Source: Streptomyces sp. NBC_01689 (lineage in GTDB: Bacteria > Actinomycetota > Actinomycetes > Streptomycetales > Streptomycetaceae). Taken from it: a stretch of 64,000 bases of DNA. The stretch covers positions 1,116,001-1,180,000 of the forward strand of contig NZ_CP109592.1 of the NCBI RefSeq assembly GCF_036250675.1, given 5' to 3'. Under the pieces are notes generated by a model. It was not told the origin of the DNA. It saw only the letters and a program-made list of their open reading frames with translations, and searched no databases. Numbering within the stretch: the first letter of the stretch is position 1; every line of letters starts with the position of its first letter. A program made the position numbers and the translations under genes. This document shows positions 33,976-42,887 of the stretch, piece after piece.

Positions 33976-34362
33976 GTAGAGCCCACTACTCAGTCACTGT
34001 CCTCACTACAAACCCGTGCGAAGCGATTCACGCCGAGGAACTCAAGATGCTCCCTCGTGTGAATGGCCAGCTGACGGGAACCGGAATTTGCTGCACCCCC
34101 TGGCGTCACGCAAAATAGCGAACATCACCCCACGTGAGAACCGACAAGAGCCTCTTTGCCGAGCCTCCGTGGCAGGCAGCTTCGTCCACAGACGACTCGA
34201 TGGCGAGCAATGCTCACGACCTGTGGATCGGTCTCGGGCTGGACGCGAGGGCGTACCCTCCCCGGTTGATCGACTTCTGTTCATCGAGTACGCCGGGGTT
34301 GCACCGTCGGTCGGGAAAGCACGCCCCGTTCTGAGCGTAGTGAATGCCGATGGAACGACTGA
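33976..34362. other. Gene-free spacer between USP and IS5-type element
   Basis: AT-richer than the surroundings, with no convincing ribosome-binding site or protein-like frame on either strand. The 3' end of the adjacent transposase frame runs into the last 80 or so bases. Confidence 0.5.
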
Positions 34363-35246
34363 GAGGTCGTTTTCTCCCGTTGTTTTATCCCGGATTGCGG
34401 CTTTGATTCAGTGGTGTCGAGTTGCGCCAGGAGATGGTCGGTGAGGCGTCGGGCCATGAGGTCGGTCATGGCGATGTGGATCATGGCTTCGGAGCGGTGC
34501 GGGTGGGTTTCGTAGTCGCGGGCCAGGCGGCGGTGGAGCATGAGCCAGCCGTAGGTCCGCTCAAACGCCCAGCGTTTCGGGATGGGAGTGAAGCCTCTGG
34601 TCCCGGGCTTGCGTTGGCTGATTTCCATGTCGATGCCGAGGGCGGCTGCGTGCTCGACGAGGTGCTGGCGGTAGCCGCCGTCGACCCACACTTTGCGGAC
34701 GCGGGGATGTTCGGCGGCGACCTGGTCCAGGAGCTGGGTGCCGGCGATGGAGTCCTGCACGCTCGCCGCGGTCACCAGCACGGCGAGCAGGAGGCCGATG
34801 GTGTCGGTGACGATGTTCCGCTTCCGCCCGACGATCCTCTTCCCGGCGTCGATGCCCTGGCATGAGGCGGGCACGCTGGTGGAGGTTTTCACGCTCTGCG
34901 CGTCGATCACGCAGGCCGACGGTTCGGCCTCCCGCCCTTCCTTCTGTCGTAAGAGTTGCCTGAGCAGGCCGTTGAGCTGGGCGAACACGCCTTCCTGCTG
35001 CCAGCGGGCAAAGTAGCCGTAGACCGTGTTCCAGTGCGGGAAGTCGTGCGGGAGGTAGCGCCACTGGACGCCGGTCCGGTCCACATACAAGATCGCGTCC
35101 ACGATGTCGCGCAGGTCGTGCTCGGGCGGCCGGCCGAAGTCGAGGGCCCTGCCGCGGCGCTCGAAACGCCACGCCGCCAGGACCGGCTCGACCAACTCCC
35201 AGCGGGCATCGGACAGATCACTTGGGTAAGGGTGTCGCCTGGCCAT
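34281..35246 (-). CDS. IS5-family transposase
   Basis: DDE transposase starting MARRHPYPSDLSDARWELVE. It has GVQWRYLPHDFPHWNTVYGYFARW, then ACVIDAQSVKTSTSVP with the first Asp, RKRNIVTDTIGLLLAVLVTAAS, a second Asp in VWVDGGYR and the C-terminal Glu in RWAFERTYGWLMLHRRLARDYE. The start at 35246 was chosen at the conserved N-terminus. The frame does not stop within the element: the last codons cross the left inverted repeat at 34363 and end in flanking DNA at 34281, adding about 27 foreign residues. Confidence 0.87.
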   Translation of the reverse strand: MARRHPYPSDLSDARWELVEPVLAAWRFERRGRALDFGRPPEHDLRDIVDAILYVDRTGVQWRYLPHDFPHWNTVYGYFARWQQEGVFAQLNGLLRQLLRQKEGREAEPSACVIDAQSVKTSTSVPASCQGIDAGKRIVGRKRNIVTDTIGLLLAVLVTAASVQDSIAGTQLLDQVAAEHPRVRKVWVDGGYRQHLVEHAAALGIDMEISQRKPGTRGFTPIPKRWAFERTYGWLMLHRRLARDYETHPHRSEAMIHIAMTDLMARRLTDHLLAQLDTTESKPQSGIKQREKTTSQSFHRHSLRSERGVLSRPTVQPRRTR

Positions 35247-35480
35247 GCTTCCGGCGTACTGCCCCGAAGTGAATGCGCCCAGTCGCACCGAATCGGCGCC
35301 CGAAGCAAACAATCTCGAGAACCGGGCGTTCTGGGATGAGACAGAAACGAGTCGCATCCCACCCCGCCCGTCACCCCTCTGGGCACACAGGGCCCGACCA
35401 CACGCACCGCCCCTTCCGCACCACCATCCCGCACTCCAAGATTCGCCCCATACCTATTCGAAACAGATGAAAACGACCTC
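34363..35480 (-). mobile_element. IS5-family insertion sequence, about 1.1 kb
   Basis: Delimited by the 12-bp perfect inverted repeats GAGGTCGTTTTC (34363-34374) and GAAAACGACCTC (35469-35480). Flanking trinucleotides are TGA and TTA, so a TNA-type target duplication is imperfect or has mutated. It carries one transposase gene on the minus strand. Confidence 0.8.
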
Positions 35481-35589
35481 TTAGAAGGCGCTTGGTGCGT
35501 TCACCTGGAATCGGCCCGTCGCCTGGGCAATCACGCGCGCCGAGGACGGGCTGCCACTCGACTTCGACACGCATTCGACGCGGCCCAGA

Positions 35590-35838
35590 TCACTCGTAGA
35601 TCGTCGCCGCTTGCAGGGCTCGTGCGAAGAACCTCCAGTCACCGCTGGCCGGCACCTCGCGGCCGGTGGTGCTGTACCAGCCGTCCGCGTCGTCGATCCA
35701 TGCCGCCAAGGCCTCCAGGAAGCTCGGGAGGTCCGCGTTCTCCCACGCGCTTCCGTCCTCGGCGTGGCTGCGATGCAGCGAACGAACGAAGGCGGCCAGG
35801 TCTTCTCTGGTGTCGACGTGCTCAGGAGAAGTAGTCAC
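35590..35838 (-). CDS. Small DUF7660-like protein
   Basis: An 82-residue acidic protein (TREDLAAFVRSLHRSHAEDG, WENADLPSFLEALAAWIDDA, SGDWRFFARALQAATIYE). This pattern of WENxxLxxFLEALAAW followed by a terminal W-x-x-x-A-x-A-L motif occurs in small SUKH/immunity-associated Streptomyces proteins, annotated as DUF7660 as far as I recall. It stands alone between the IS5 element and another small gene. Function unknown. Confidence 0.68.
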   Translation of the reverse strand: MTTSPEHVDTREDLAAFVRSLHRSHAEDGSAWENADLPSFLEALAAWIDDADGWYSTTGREVPASGDWRFFARALQAATIYE

Positions 35839-35997
35839 GCGCGGACCCTACTTGGCACGCCGGCCCTGGGACCGGTGAGCGCCGCCTTGTAAGTTCGATG
35901 CGAGCCCGCTCCGGATGCGGCCGACGACTGGTGCGGCGGCCGGACAGAGTCGCTGGCGTACGCCCTCGTTCGGCGTCGTTGATGTCAGCCGTGGATG

Positions 35998-36204
35998 TCA
36001 GCTGTCCATCAGATCCGGGTAAGGGCAGAGTTCCAGCTCGGCGGTCGGACGGTCAGCCCACTTCCACCAGACGTGTTGGTTGGAGCACCCCCAGACCAGA
36101 CGGCAGGTGCGGCGGTCGTCCTCCTCGCGGTGACAAAGTGCCATCGCGCCGGCCTTCAACGGGCCACCGCACTGGGGACAGGTCGGTACGGACTCGGTCG
36201 ACAT
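35998..36204 (-). CDS. Small zinc-ribbon protein
   Basis: A 68-residue protein with an N-terminal CPQCGGPLKAG knuckle and a second Cys pair region (HREEDDRRTCRLVWGCSNQHVWWKW), ending ELCPYPDLMDS. It looks like a metal-binding zinc ribbon typical of small orphan streptomycete proteins. No partner is evident. Start ATG 36204 is the first in frame. Confidence 0.6.
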   Translation of the reverse strand: MSTESVPTCPQCGGPLKAGAMALCHREEDDRRTCRLVWGCSNQHVWWKWADRPTAELELCPYPDLMDS

Positions 36205-36374
36205 CCCTGCAACGTACCCCCTTGGCTCCGGTGGTCAGAGTCCTCAACTTGGGAAGCTAAGGGCATCTAGGGCTTACTCCCGGCCTGACCTGCGGCGGAG
36301 AGGCGGGAGCACGCGGTAGGCGGTCGATCGGTTGCCCGCTGTTCCTCGTGGTTCCCCGCACGATCTGGCACGCG

Positions 36375-36665
36375 TCATTCGTCGTCGTATCTCTCCAAGA
36401 CCATTCCCACGGAGCCTTGTTCGAGCCCGTTGTTCTCCTCCAGGTGGAGGTGAGTGCCGTCCGGCGTGCCGTCCTGAGCGAGAGTGAGGAGGTGGCCGGC
36501 CAGAGTCTTCAACCCGGCAGCGTTTGCCTCAATGACGATCTCGCCACCCAGGTTGCGGACCTCGATGCGCGCGCCTTCCTCCCACGTGGAAACTCTGGTG
36601 ATTCCATCGGTCGCCGCGCTCACGCGAGTGTTCATCGACGGAGTAGCGCTAGCTTCAGGGGCCAT
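36375..36665 (-). CDS. Imm32-like immunity-type small protein
   Basis: A protein of about 96 residues with the core RIEVRNLGGEIVIEANAAGL, KTLAGHLLTLAQDGTPDGTH and LHLEENNGLEQGSVGMVLER. It resembles the Imm32 immunity family of polymorphic-toxin systems (GLxxLAxxLLxLA, then THLHLEExxxLExGSxxLVLER). No cognate toxin gene is adjacent. The start is uncertain: ATG 36665 is used, while 36635 and 36773 are alternatives, all without strong ribosome-binding sites. Confidence 0.58.
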   Translation of the reverse strand: MAPEASATPSMNTRVSAATDGITRVSTWEEGARIEVRNLGGEIVIEANAAGLKTLAGHLLTLAQDGTPDGTHLHLEENNGLEQGSVGMVLERYDDE

Positions 36666-36789
36666 ACCCCAAGCATCGCGTACCCCGGGCCAGTCACGAC
36701 GCCGAGACATAAGTGATGACCTCTTCGTCCCGAAAACGGCGGGAAGGCCATTGGTGGTTCTCGGATTGCTCAATCAGTCGTGGACGGCT

Positions 36790-37092
36790 TTAGAGGTACA
36801 GCTTCGGTTGCTGAGGTTGCTGTATTCCGCGCTGTACTGCTTCGGCCTTCTGACGGGCGTGGGCGAGGTTGTTGCGGCTGGACAGAGTGTGGGGGTGGGT
36901 GTCACCCAAGACCTTCTCGCGCTGGGCGAGGGTAGCTTCGTAAAGGGGGATGGCCTGTCCCGGATTCCCCGCCGACTCATAAGCACTAGCGAGGTTGTTG
37001 CGGCTGTTCAGCGTGTCGGGTGGGTGTCGCCCAGGACCTGCTCGCATTGGGCGAGGGTGGCTTCCAGCAGGGGGATGGCCCGTCCCAGTTGA
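36790..37092 (-). pseudogene. 3' fragment of a kinesin-light-chain-type TPR protein gene
   Basis: The minus strand encodes two 42-residue TPR repeats (DTLNSRNNLASAYESAGNPG, then QAIPLYEATLAQREKVLGDTHPHTL, 126-bp DNA period between 36865 and 36991) ending at a stop at 36790. A one-base frameshift near 37020 separates it from a preceding half repeat (RAIPLLEATLAQCEQVLGDTHP). Such repeats normally form the C-terminal half of large NB-ARC-TPR regulators; nothing of the N-terminal part is left. Confidence 0.72.
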
Positions 37093-37095
37093 CAT

Positions 37096-37566
37096 CCATC
37101 ACAAGATCATGATCGCGGATGGCTACTCGGCGTCACCGCCGACTACGGGCCAGACCCGCTCGCTTTACAGACCCCTCGTGGAGTGGGTCACCATGCTGAT
37201 CGTCACCCGTGAGGGTGACCGCCGCTGCAAGCTCCGAACGATTCAGCAGGTCCGGTCACGTCCACAGCCGGTTGAGCCAGTCGATCTGCGTCACATTCTC
37301 CGTGGCACTCAGAGCGGAAGTCTCAGCGCGAGCAGCAACGACGGCCCCGTCTATTCCTCGCTCGCGGGGTGCCCAGCCACCTACGCAGGCCGTCATTCAA
37401 TGCTGCTATCTGGATACATGCAACACGGTGCGTGATCCCGGACGTCAGCACGGACGAGGCACTCCGCCAATGGATACGATCCGGTGGCGTTACGCACCCA
37501 GGGCGTCCACATTCCACAAGGGTGCCGCCCAGCCAGCAGTGCGCGTTCCCAGGCAGCCGCAAACAC
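37096..37566. other. Gene-free region upstream of the TPR fragment and downstream of MarR
   Basis: Open frames here lack start signals and family resemblance. The plus-strand frame around 37180-37400 (MLIVTREGDRRCKLRTIQQV) is mildly protein-like but has no support, so it is left unassigned. Confidence 0.4.
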
Positions 37567-38016
37567 TCACTCGGCCCAGGGATCGAAGCCAGTGCCGAGG
37601 ACATTCTCGAGAAGAGTGCGCATCTGAGCCGCCGGCTCAGCGCCGAACTTTCCCTCGAACTCGGCTTGCACGCCCTCCCAATGGGGAAGTGCCGCCTTCA
37701 TCCGCGCCAGACCCTCCGGCGTGATCATCACGCTCCGCGCTCGGCGATCGGCGGCCGCCGTCTCGATGGTGACCAGCCCCTCACGCGCGAGCGGCTTGAG
37801 GTTGGACGCCATCGTCGTACGGTCCATGGCGATCACGTCGGCGAGACCGCTGATCGTCATTTCTTCGCGCACGCTGAGCTGTTGCAGGATGCTGAACTGC
37901 GTGGCCCGCAGGCCTAGCGGCGCCAACGCCTTGTCGTAGGTCGCGCCGAGATATCTCGATGCCTTTCGCAGCGCGAGGTTGTTGCACTCATCAGCCTTCG
38001 ACGCTACAGCATTCAT
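37567..38016 (-). CDS. MarR-family transcriptional regulator
   Basis: A 149-residue winged-helix repressor. The N-terminal helix is CNNLALRKASRYLGATYDKA; the winged HTH is REEMTISGLADVIAMDRTTM, ASNLKPLAREGLVTIETAAADRRARSV with the RRARS wing tip. The C-terminal helices follow. Cys11 at the head of helix 1 aligns with the redox-sensing Cys of OhrR-type MarR proteins, so oxidant sensing is possible. A palindrome (38044-38061) lies 28 bases upstream and probably mediates autoregulation; the same palindrome recurs across 38-57 kb. A decayed paralogue lies at 55318-55767. Confidence 0.88.
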   Translation of the reverse strand: MNAVASKADECNNLALRKASRYLGATYDKALAPLGLRATQFSILQQLSVREEMTISGLADVIAMDRTTMASNLKPLAREGLVTIETAAADRRARSVMITPEGLARMKAALPHWEGVQAEFEGKFGAEPAAQMRTLLENVLGTGFDPWAE

Positions 38017-38043
38017 CGTCTCCTCCAGAGCTCATCTGCACTA

Positions 38044-38061
38044 TACGAGCAATTACTCTTA
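38044..38061. promoter_or_regulatory. Putative MarR operator at its own promoter
   Basis: TACGAGCAATTACTCTTA, matching the recurring TAGGAGCATATGCTCCTA palindrome (GAG...CTC arms, six-base centre). It is positioned 28 bases upstream of the MarR start. Confidence 0.6.
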
Positions 38062-38130
38062 AGTGCAAGGTGCCCCCGCGCACCGCAGAGGCGGAGAGCC
38101 TCAGGCGCGCAGCTCTTACCCCTTCCGCAA

Positions 38131-38148
38131 TACGAGTATATATCCCTA
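38131..38148. promoter_or_regulatory. Putative MarR operator upstream of broken hydrolase
   Basis: TACGAGTATATATCCCTA, with an intact left arm and a degenerate right arm. It shares TACGAGTATAT with the site at 51056 before the intact hydrolase paralogue. Confidence 0.5.
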
Positions 38149-38698
38149 ATTTTCGTCATCGTCTCGACGCCTGTACCAAGAGCCGCCAGACGTGCACAGG
38201 AGGTCACGCGCGCAAGACAACCTGCGTGGTCCACCTATACCGGAGTCGGAACACTACGCGGCTTCCGCGCAGCAACACCGATCCGAGCGCTGAGCCTGAG
38301 CGCTGCGCTGCTGAACCTGAGCAACTCCGTGAAAGGAACCAGCATCAACCCGTCGACATTCGAATCGCACAACCAGGCAGAACTGGCGCGACGCCGCCGT
38401 CGCATGGGCCAGCCCTCACCACGGGTCTCCCGCCGCGGGTTTGTCGGCGGCGCGGCCGCGGTCGCCGCTGGTGCCGCACTCACCGGAGTTGCAGCGCTGC
38501 CCGCCGCGGCCACTCCCCGGCAGACACCGAAGCTATTCGGCTCGGTATCCGGCGTCCCATGGCTCCCCGCAGGGTTTCGGCAGACATTCACCAACCAGCT
38601 CATGCACGCCGGCGGAATACGTGAGCACGCCATCATCGGCGGTGACGGGCCTCCCCTGCTCCTGATAAACGCCTGGCCTCAGAACTGGTACGGCCTAG

Positions 38699-40124
38699 TA
38701 GGACTCCGTTAGGTCCTTCTTGATCTTGTTGTCGTGCGGGCTCTGGCGGGGAGGGGTTGTTGGCAGCTGCTGCAGATCCCGGTCCAGCACCTCAGGGTGT
38801 CTTGGAGAGCGTCGACGGTCTGGTAGAGGGTGGGGCTGGTTGTGGTGCTTTTGGGGCGAGGCGCTGTTCGGTGAGGAAGGCCTGGGCGGCGGTCACGAGG
38901 GTGACGTGGTGGTGCCAGCCGGGCCAGGATCGGCCTTCGAAGTGGTCCAGGCCCAGGCCGTGCTTGAGCTCTCGGTAGTCGTGCTCGATGCGCCAGCGGA
39001 CCTTGGCCAGGCGGACCAGATCGGCGATCGGGGTGTCGGGCGGGAGGTTGGACAGCCAGTATTCGCTGGGGGCTTCGGCTCCGGCGGGCCATTCGGCCAG
39101 GAGCCAGCAGTCGGGCAGGACCCCGTCCCACCAGCCCTGTCCGGCCGAGGCCGATGCTTTGATCGGTCGTTCGACGGCCTTGCCGGCAGGACGCACGCGC
39201 ACCGCCGCGAAGCGGGAACGTAACTCCCCTTTCGTACCCTTGCGCCACGTGAGCGGGGTGAATGCCTCCTGCCCCAGAGCCGTGGCAAGAGCCGCCACTG
39301 ACGGCGCCTTCTGGCGGTATCGCGGCTGGGGCCAGCAGCCGATATCTCCCTTGCGATCCGGGGCGATGGGTTCCGCGTCGAGCGGGTGGGCGCTCACGTC
39401 CGACCGGATGGACAGGACGTAGGTGAGTCCTCGTTCTGAGAGGGCGGCTCGTAGGTGTGCGTTGGTGCCGTAAGCGGCGTCGGCCACCACCGCCGGCGGT
39501 GTCATTCCCCAGTCCGCGAGAGTGTCGAGCATGTCGAGTGCCAGCCGCCATTTCTCCCGGTGCGTGACCTCGGGCGGAATCTGGGTCCTGGTGCGGCGGT
39601 GGCTGTCCGCGGCCCAGTCCTCGGGCAGGAACAGCCTCCACTGCAGGGGGCACGAGGCAGTGTCACTGGCGGCATGGACACGGACGGCGACCTGGCAGTT
39701 CGCCCGTTTGCCCAGAGCTCCGCAGTACTGCGGAGCCACACCGACCGACATCCGCCCGTCCTTCGGCATCGACACATCGTCGATCACCCACGCCACCGGG
39801 TCGACCAGCGGCAGCAGCCGTTCATTGATCCGCCGCTGCACAGGCACCGGATCCCACGTCGACTGGTTCACAAACTGCTGCAGATTCTGCTCATTGCCGT
39901 CCGGCAGCCGCTCCGCCATCGCCTGGATCGACTTGCGACGGCCGTCCAGCATCAGTCCCCGCAGATAACAGTCACCCTTGGCCCGCTGGTCCTTCCGCGG
40001 CACCGAAGCAAACACATCGGCCACGAACAACGCCAACGTCGCCCGAACACGCCTCACTTCACGCAAGTCCACACACCCAACATGCTCTTGATCAGCGCAA
40101 ACCGAAAGACCTAACGGAGTCCTA
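38699..40124 (-). mobile_element. IS701-family insertion sequence with CTAG target duplication
   Basis: Perfect 17-bp terminal inverted repeats (TAGGACTCCGTTAGGTC at 38699-38715 and its complement at 40108-40124) are flanked on both sides by CTAG (38695-38698 and 40125-40128). Length 1426 bp. It interrupts the alpha/beta-hydrolase gene. Confidence 0.93.
38792..40072 (-). CDS. IS701-family transposase, C-terminus frameshifted
   Basis: A 426-residue DDE transposase (ADVFASVPRKDQRAKGDCYL, LRGLMLDGRRKSIQAMAERL, WVIDDVSMPKDGRMSVGVAP, VVADAAYGTNAHLRAAL, KVRWRIEHDYRELKHGLGLD). The frame ends at 38792. The expected terminal segment (LYQTVDALQDTLRCWTGICS, SCQQPLP) is encoded downstream in another frame to 38709, so a frameshift near 38830 removed the last 40 or so residues of the usual protein. 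Whether this is mutation or programmed is unknown. Confidence 0.85.
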   Translation of the reverse strand: MDLREVRRVRATLALFVADVFASVPRKDQRAKGDCYLRGLMLDGRRKSIQAMAERLPDGNEQNLQQFVNQSTWDPVPVQRRINERLLPLVDPVAWVIDDVSMPKDGRMSVGVAPQYCGALGKRANCQVAVRVHAASDTASCPLQWRLFLPEDWAADSHRRTRTQIPPEVTHREKWRLALDMLDTLADWGMTPPAVVADAAYGTNAHLRAALSERGLTYVLSIRSDVSAHPLDAEPIAPDRKGDIGCWPQPRYRQKAPSVAALATALGQEAFTPLTWRKGTKGELRSRFAAVRVRPAGKAVERPIKASASAGQGWWDGVLPDCWLLAEWPAGAEAPSEYWLSNLPPDTPIADLVRLAKVRWRIEHDYRELKHGLGLDHFEGRSWPGWHHHVTLVTAAQAFLTEQRLAPKAPQPAPPSTRPSTLSKTP

Positions 40125-40257
40125 CTAGCACATGGTCATTCCGGTGCTCGCACGGCAATACACGGTCATCGCCGTCGACCAACGTATATCGGCCTGACCG
40201 ACAAGCCCCGCGACGGCTACGACACCGCCACGCTCGTAGGCGATCTGGCCGCACTAA

Positions 40258-41142
40258 GAGGCCCTAACAGAAGCTGTTGATCATGTGACTTTCGGTTGGG
40301 ATGGTCGTTGGTCTGGTCGTGGGAAAGCGTCAGTCGCGACCGTGGATCGTGTCGGATGAACTGTGGTCGCTCATCGAACCGTTGTTGCCCGTGCCGGCAC
40401 CGAAGCTGGCGGAGGGCAGACCGCGTGTGCCGGACCGGCAGGCCCTGTGCGGGATCCTGTTCGTCCTGCACACCGGGATCCAATGGGAGTACCTGCCGCA
40501 GGAGTTGGGCTTCGGCTCGGGCATGACCTGCTGGCGGCGTCTGGCCGCCTGGAACGAGGCCGGAGTCTGGGACGCGCTGCATCTTGTGCTGCTGAAGAAG
40601 CTGCGGTCGAAGGACAAGCTGGACTGGTCGCGGGCGGTGATCGACTCCTCCCATGTCAGGGCAGCCCGACGCGGCCCAAAAGCGGACCCAGCCCGGTCGA
40701 CCGCGCACGACCAGGCAGCAAGCACCACGTCCTGACCGACGCCCAAGGCATCCCCCTCGCCGTGTCGCTGACCGGCGGAAACCGCAACGACGTCACGCAG
40801 TTGCTCCCGTTGGTGGACAAGGTTCCGGCCGTGGCCGGACGCGTCGGCCGGCCCAGACGCCGCCCCGACGCACTACTCGCCGACCGCGGCTACGACCACG
40901 ACAAGTACCGCCGCCTGCTATGGGACCGCGGCATTCGCCCGGTCATCGCCGAACGAGGTGTGGAACACGGCTCCGGCCTGGGCGTTTTCCGCTGGGTCGT
41001 CGAGAGGACCATCGCCTGGCTGCACGGCTTCCGCCGCCTACGCGTCCGCTGGGAACGACGAGACGACATCCACGAAGCCTTCCTCGGCCTCGCCACCTGC
41101 CTCATCACCCACCGCCACGTCCAACGCCTTTGTTAGGACCTC
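40258..41142 (+). mobile_element. IS5-family (IS427-like) element, first of the TAA stack
   Basis: An 885-bp element with imperfect inverted repeats (GAGGCCCTAACAGAAG at the left, GAGGTCCTAACAAAGG on the complement at the right) flanked by TAA on both sides (40255-40257 and 41143-41145). The right TAA is also the left flank of the next element. Confidence 0.88.
40301..41136 (+). CDS. IS5/IS427-type transposase in two overlapping frames
   Basis: ORF A (from 40301) encodes [40 protein letters not shown] and [20 protein letters not shown], in another frame from about 40675 to 41136, encodes [53 protein letters not shown] and [20 protein letters not shown]. The switch lies around a CCCAAAAGC string, matching the programmed frameshifting of the IS427 group. 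All DDE residues are present, so the element may be active. Confidence 0.85.
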
Positions 41143-41145
41143 TAA

Positions 41146-42884
41146 GGGCCCGCAGAGAATCAACATGCTGATTTGGTCTCCGTGGGGCTGCTGTTTGCGA
41201 GGAACGCGGTGACGTCAGCGGGTGTCCGGAACCTGGCTGTCGAGGATGGAACGGTGTAACCGTGCTCGGAGAGGAGGGGCTGGACTTGGCGCACGGCCCT
41301 GGTAAGGGTGCTGCCGTTGACTCCGAAAAGCTGGGCGAGCAGGTCTCGGGTGCCAAGTTTGCGCAGGTAGAGCACGGTGGCCAGCACCCTGTCGGCGGTG
41401 GTCAGCCTGTCCTGGGCCCCCGCACCGCGAGCGCGGATGCGTTCGCCTCCTCTTTGCTGGAGCCGTGCCTGCTCACGTAACTCCTCCAGCTTCTCGGCTA
41501 GTTGGTTGACGAGCTCGTCCAGCGCTGGTTCGGGCATGCCGGTCAGCTCCGGGTTGCGCAGACATCCCCTGCAGGGCCCCGGGGGCGAGCATCCGGCTGA
41601 TGCGTTGGCGTTGTCGCGAGGCTGTGGGTGGAGGGTGTAATTCCAGTCGCCGTGGAAGCGATGCCGGTGCAAGGGCAGAGCATCGATATCGCTGTCGGTG
41701 ACCTTGATGCCAGTGTCGTAGGTGCCCGGGTCGAGTTCGGCGTGGACTCTCAGCCCGGTGCGGGTGGTGGTCGCCGCGATGCTGTTCACGATGACGTCGT
41801 GGCTGGTCAGCGGGCGGCCTCGCCAGTTCATGCTGATGTGGGAGAACAGCCGGTGCTCGATCTTGTTCCACTTCGAGGTGCCCGGCGGCATGTGGCAGAC
41901 CGTGATGTCCAGGCCCGTCTCGGCGGCAAGGGCTGAGAGCTCGGTCTTCCAAGCGCGGGTGCGGTATCCGTTGGACCCGCCGGCGTCCGCGGTGATCAGC
42001 AAACGGGTGGCGGCAGGGTAGTCGTGCCGACCGCGGGCCTGCCACCAACGGCGGATGGAGGCAACAGCGAACGCTGCGGTGTCATGATCGGTGCCGACAC
42101 TGACCCAGCCGGTGTTCGCGGCGATGTCGTAGATCCCGTACGGGATCGCCTTTCCCGGTCCCCGCCGGTCCAGGAAATCGTGCGTCTTGACCAGCACCGG
42201 CTCACCGGCAGGCCGCCATTGGTGGCCCGCGTTCTTGTAGTCGCCTACCAGCTCCTTCTTCTTGGTGTCCACGCTGATCACCGGCTGTCCGCCGTCAATG
42301 TGCTGCCTGGCCCGCTCGTTGATGTAGCGGAACTGGGCGTCCCGGTCCGGGTGTTGCTTGCCCTCGAGGGTCTTGGCACCAGCCTGCAGGCTGAAGCCCT
42401 CCTCACGCAGCAGGTCCCCGACCGTGTCCGCACTCACCCTGTGCCCCTCGCGGGAGAGCTCAGCCGCGAGATTCCTGGTCGACTTCACCGTCCAACGCAA
42501 CGGCGACATCGGATCGCCTCGTTCATCGGGTTCCACCAGTGCCAGCAGTGCGAGCCGCAACCCCGGATCAAGGTCCACGGCCTTCTTGCGCCCACCACCG
42601 GGCCTGCGTACCCGGCCCAGAGGCTCGTCGCCGGCCTCCAGCTCGCTCACGCCCTTGCGGACCGTCGTCTCACTGACCTCGGCCGCCCGGGCAACCGCCC
42701 GGATACCACCGTGCCCCAGGACCCGGGCCTCGGCCCCCATCAGCAGCCGCCGCTGCCGCTCATCAAGGTGCGGGAACAACACCCCGAACTTCACAGCGAG
42801 TTGACTTCGGACCTCATCGGAGACGCTCATACCACAACAACGAGCCGCATCACGGGAAGCAACACCTTGATTCTCTGCGAGCCC
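41146..42884 (-). mobile_element. ISAzo13-family element, second of the TAA stack
   Basis: A 1739-bp element bounded by inverted repeats GGGCCCGCAGAGAATCAA (left) and GGGCTCGCAGAGAATCAA (right, complement), flanked by TAA at 41143-41145 and 42885-42887. It carries one minus-strand transposase. Confidence 0.88.
41160..42830 (-). CDS. ISAzo13-family transposase
   Basis: A 556-residue DDE transposase ([32 protein letters not shown] [23 protein letters not shown]). It has [20 protein letters not shown] with the first catalytic Asp, [19 protein letters not shown] with the second and [20 protein letters not shown] with the Glu. ATG 42830 ([15 protein letters not shown]) is the natural start; upstream codons belong to the element end. 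The frame is full length. It is related to the neighbouring transposase at 42942 but clearly a different element. Confidence 0.9.
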   Translation of the reverse strand: MSVSDEVRSQLAVKFGVLFPHLDERQRRLLMGAEARVLGHGGIRAVARAAEVSETTVRKGVSELEAGDEPLGRVRRPGGGRKKAVDLDPGLRLALLALVEPDERGDPMSPLRWTVKSTRNLAAELSREGHRVSADTVGDLLREEGFSLQAGAKTLEGKQHPDRDAQFRYINERARQHIDGGQPVISVDTKKKELVGDYKNAGHQWRPAGEPVLVKTHDFLDRRGPGKAIPYGIYDIAANTGWVSVGTDHDTAAFAVASIRRWWQARGRHDYPAATRLLITADAGGSNGYRTRAWKTELSALAAETGLDITVCHMPPGTSKWNKIEHRLFSHISMNWRGRPLTSHDVIVNSIAATTTRTGLRVHAELDPGTYDTGIKVTDSDIDALPLHRHRFHGDWNYTLHPQPRDNANASAGCSPPGPCRGCLRNPELTGMPEPALDELVNQLAEKLEELREQARLQQRGGERIRARGAGAQDRLTTADRVLATVLYLRKLGTRDLLAQLFGVNGSTLTRAVRQVQPLLSEHGYTVPSSTARFRTPADVTAFLANSSPTETKSAC

Positions 42885-42887
42885 TAA

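Larger units (their letters stand above)
38329..40257 (+). pseudogene. Tat-exported alpha/beta-hydrolase gene, split by IS701-like element and truncated by IS stack
   Basis: Bases 38329-38698 encode the N-terminus: a Tat signal (SRRGFVGGAAAVAAGAALTG), then PAGFRQTFTNQLMHAGGIRE and IIGGDGPPLLLINAWPQNWY. After the IS701-type insertion (38699-40124), the gene resumes at 40129 (MVIPVLARQYTVIAVDQR) with a small deletion and frameshift. It continues GLTDKPRDGYDTATLVGDLAAL to the IS stack at 40258. The catalytic half is absent. It is a paralogue of the intact gene at 51132, and the oxyanion HG is changed to NA. A MarR-type operator lies upstream. Confidence 0.88.

Noticed and set aside
36865..37090. 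126-bp direct repeat as a possible CRISPR or VNTR array
   Set aside because: Only two imperfect units that encode 42-residue TPR repeats.
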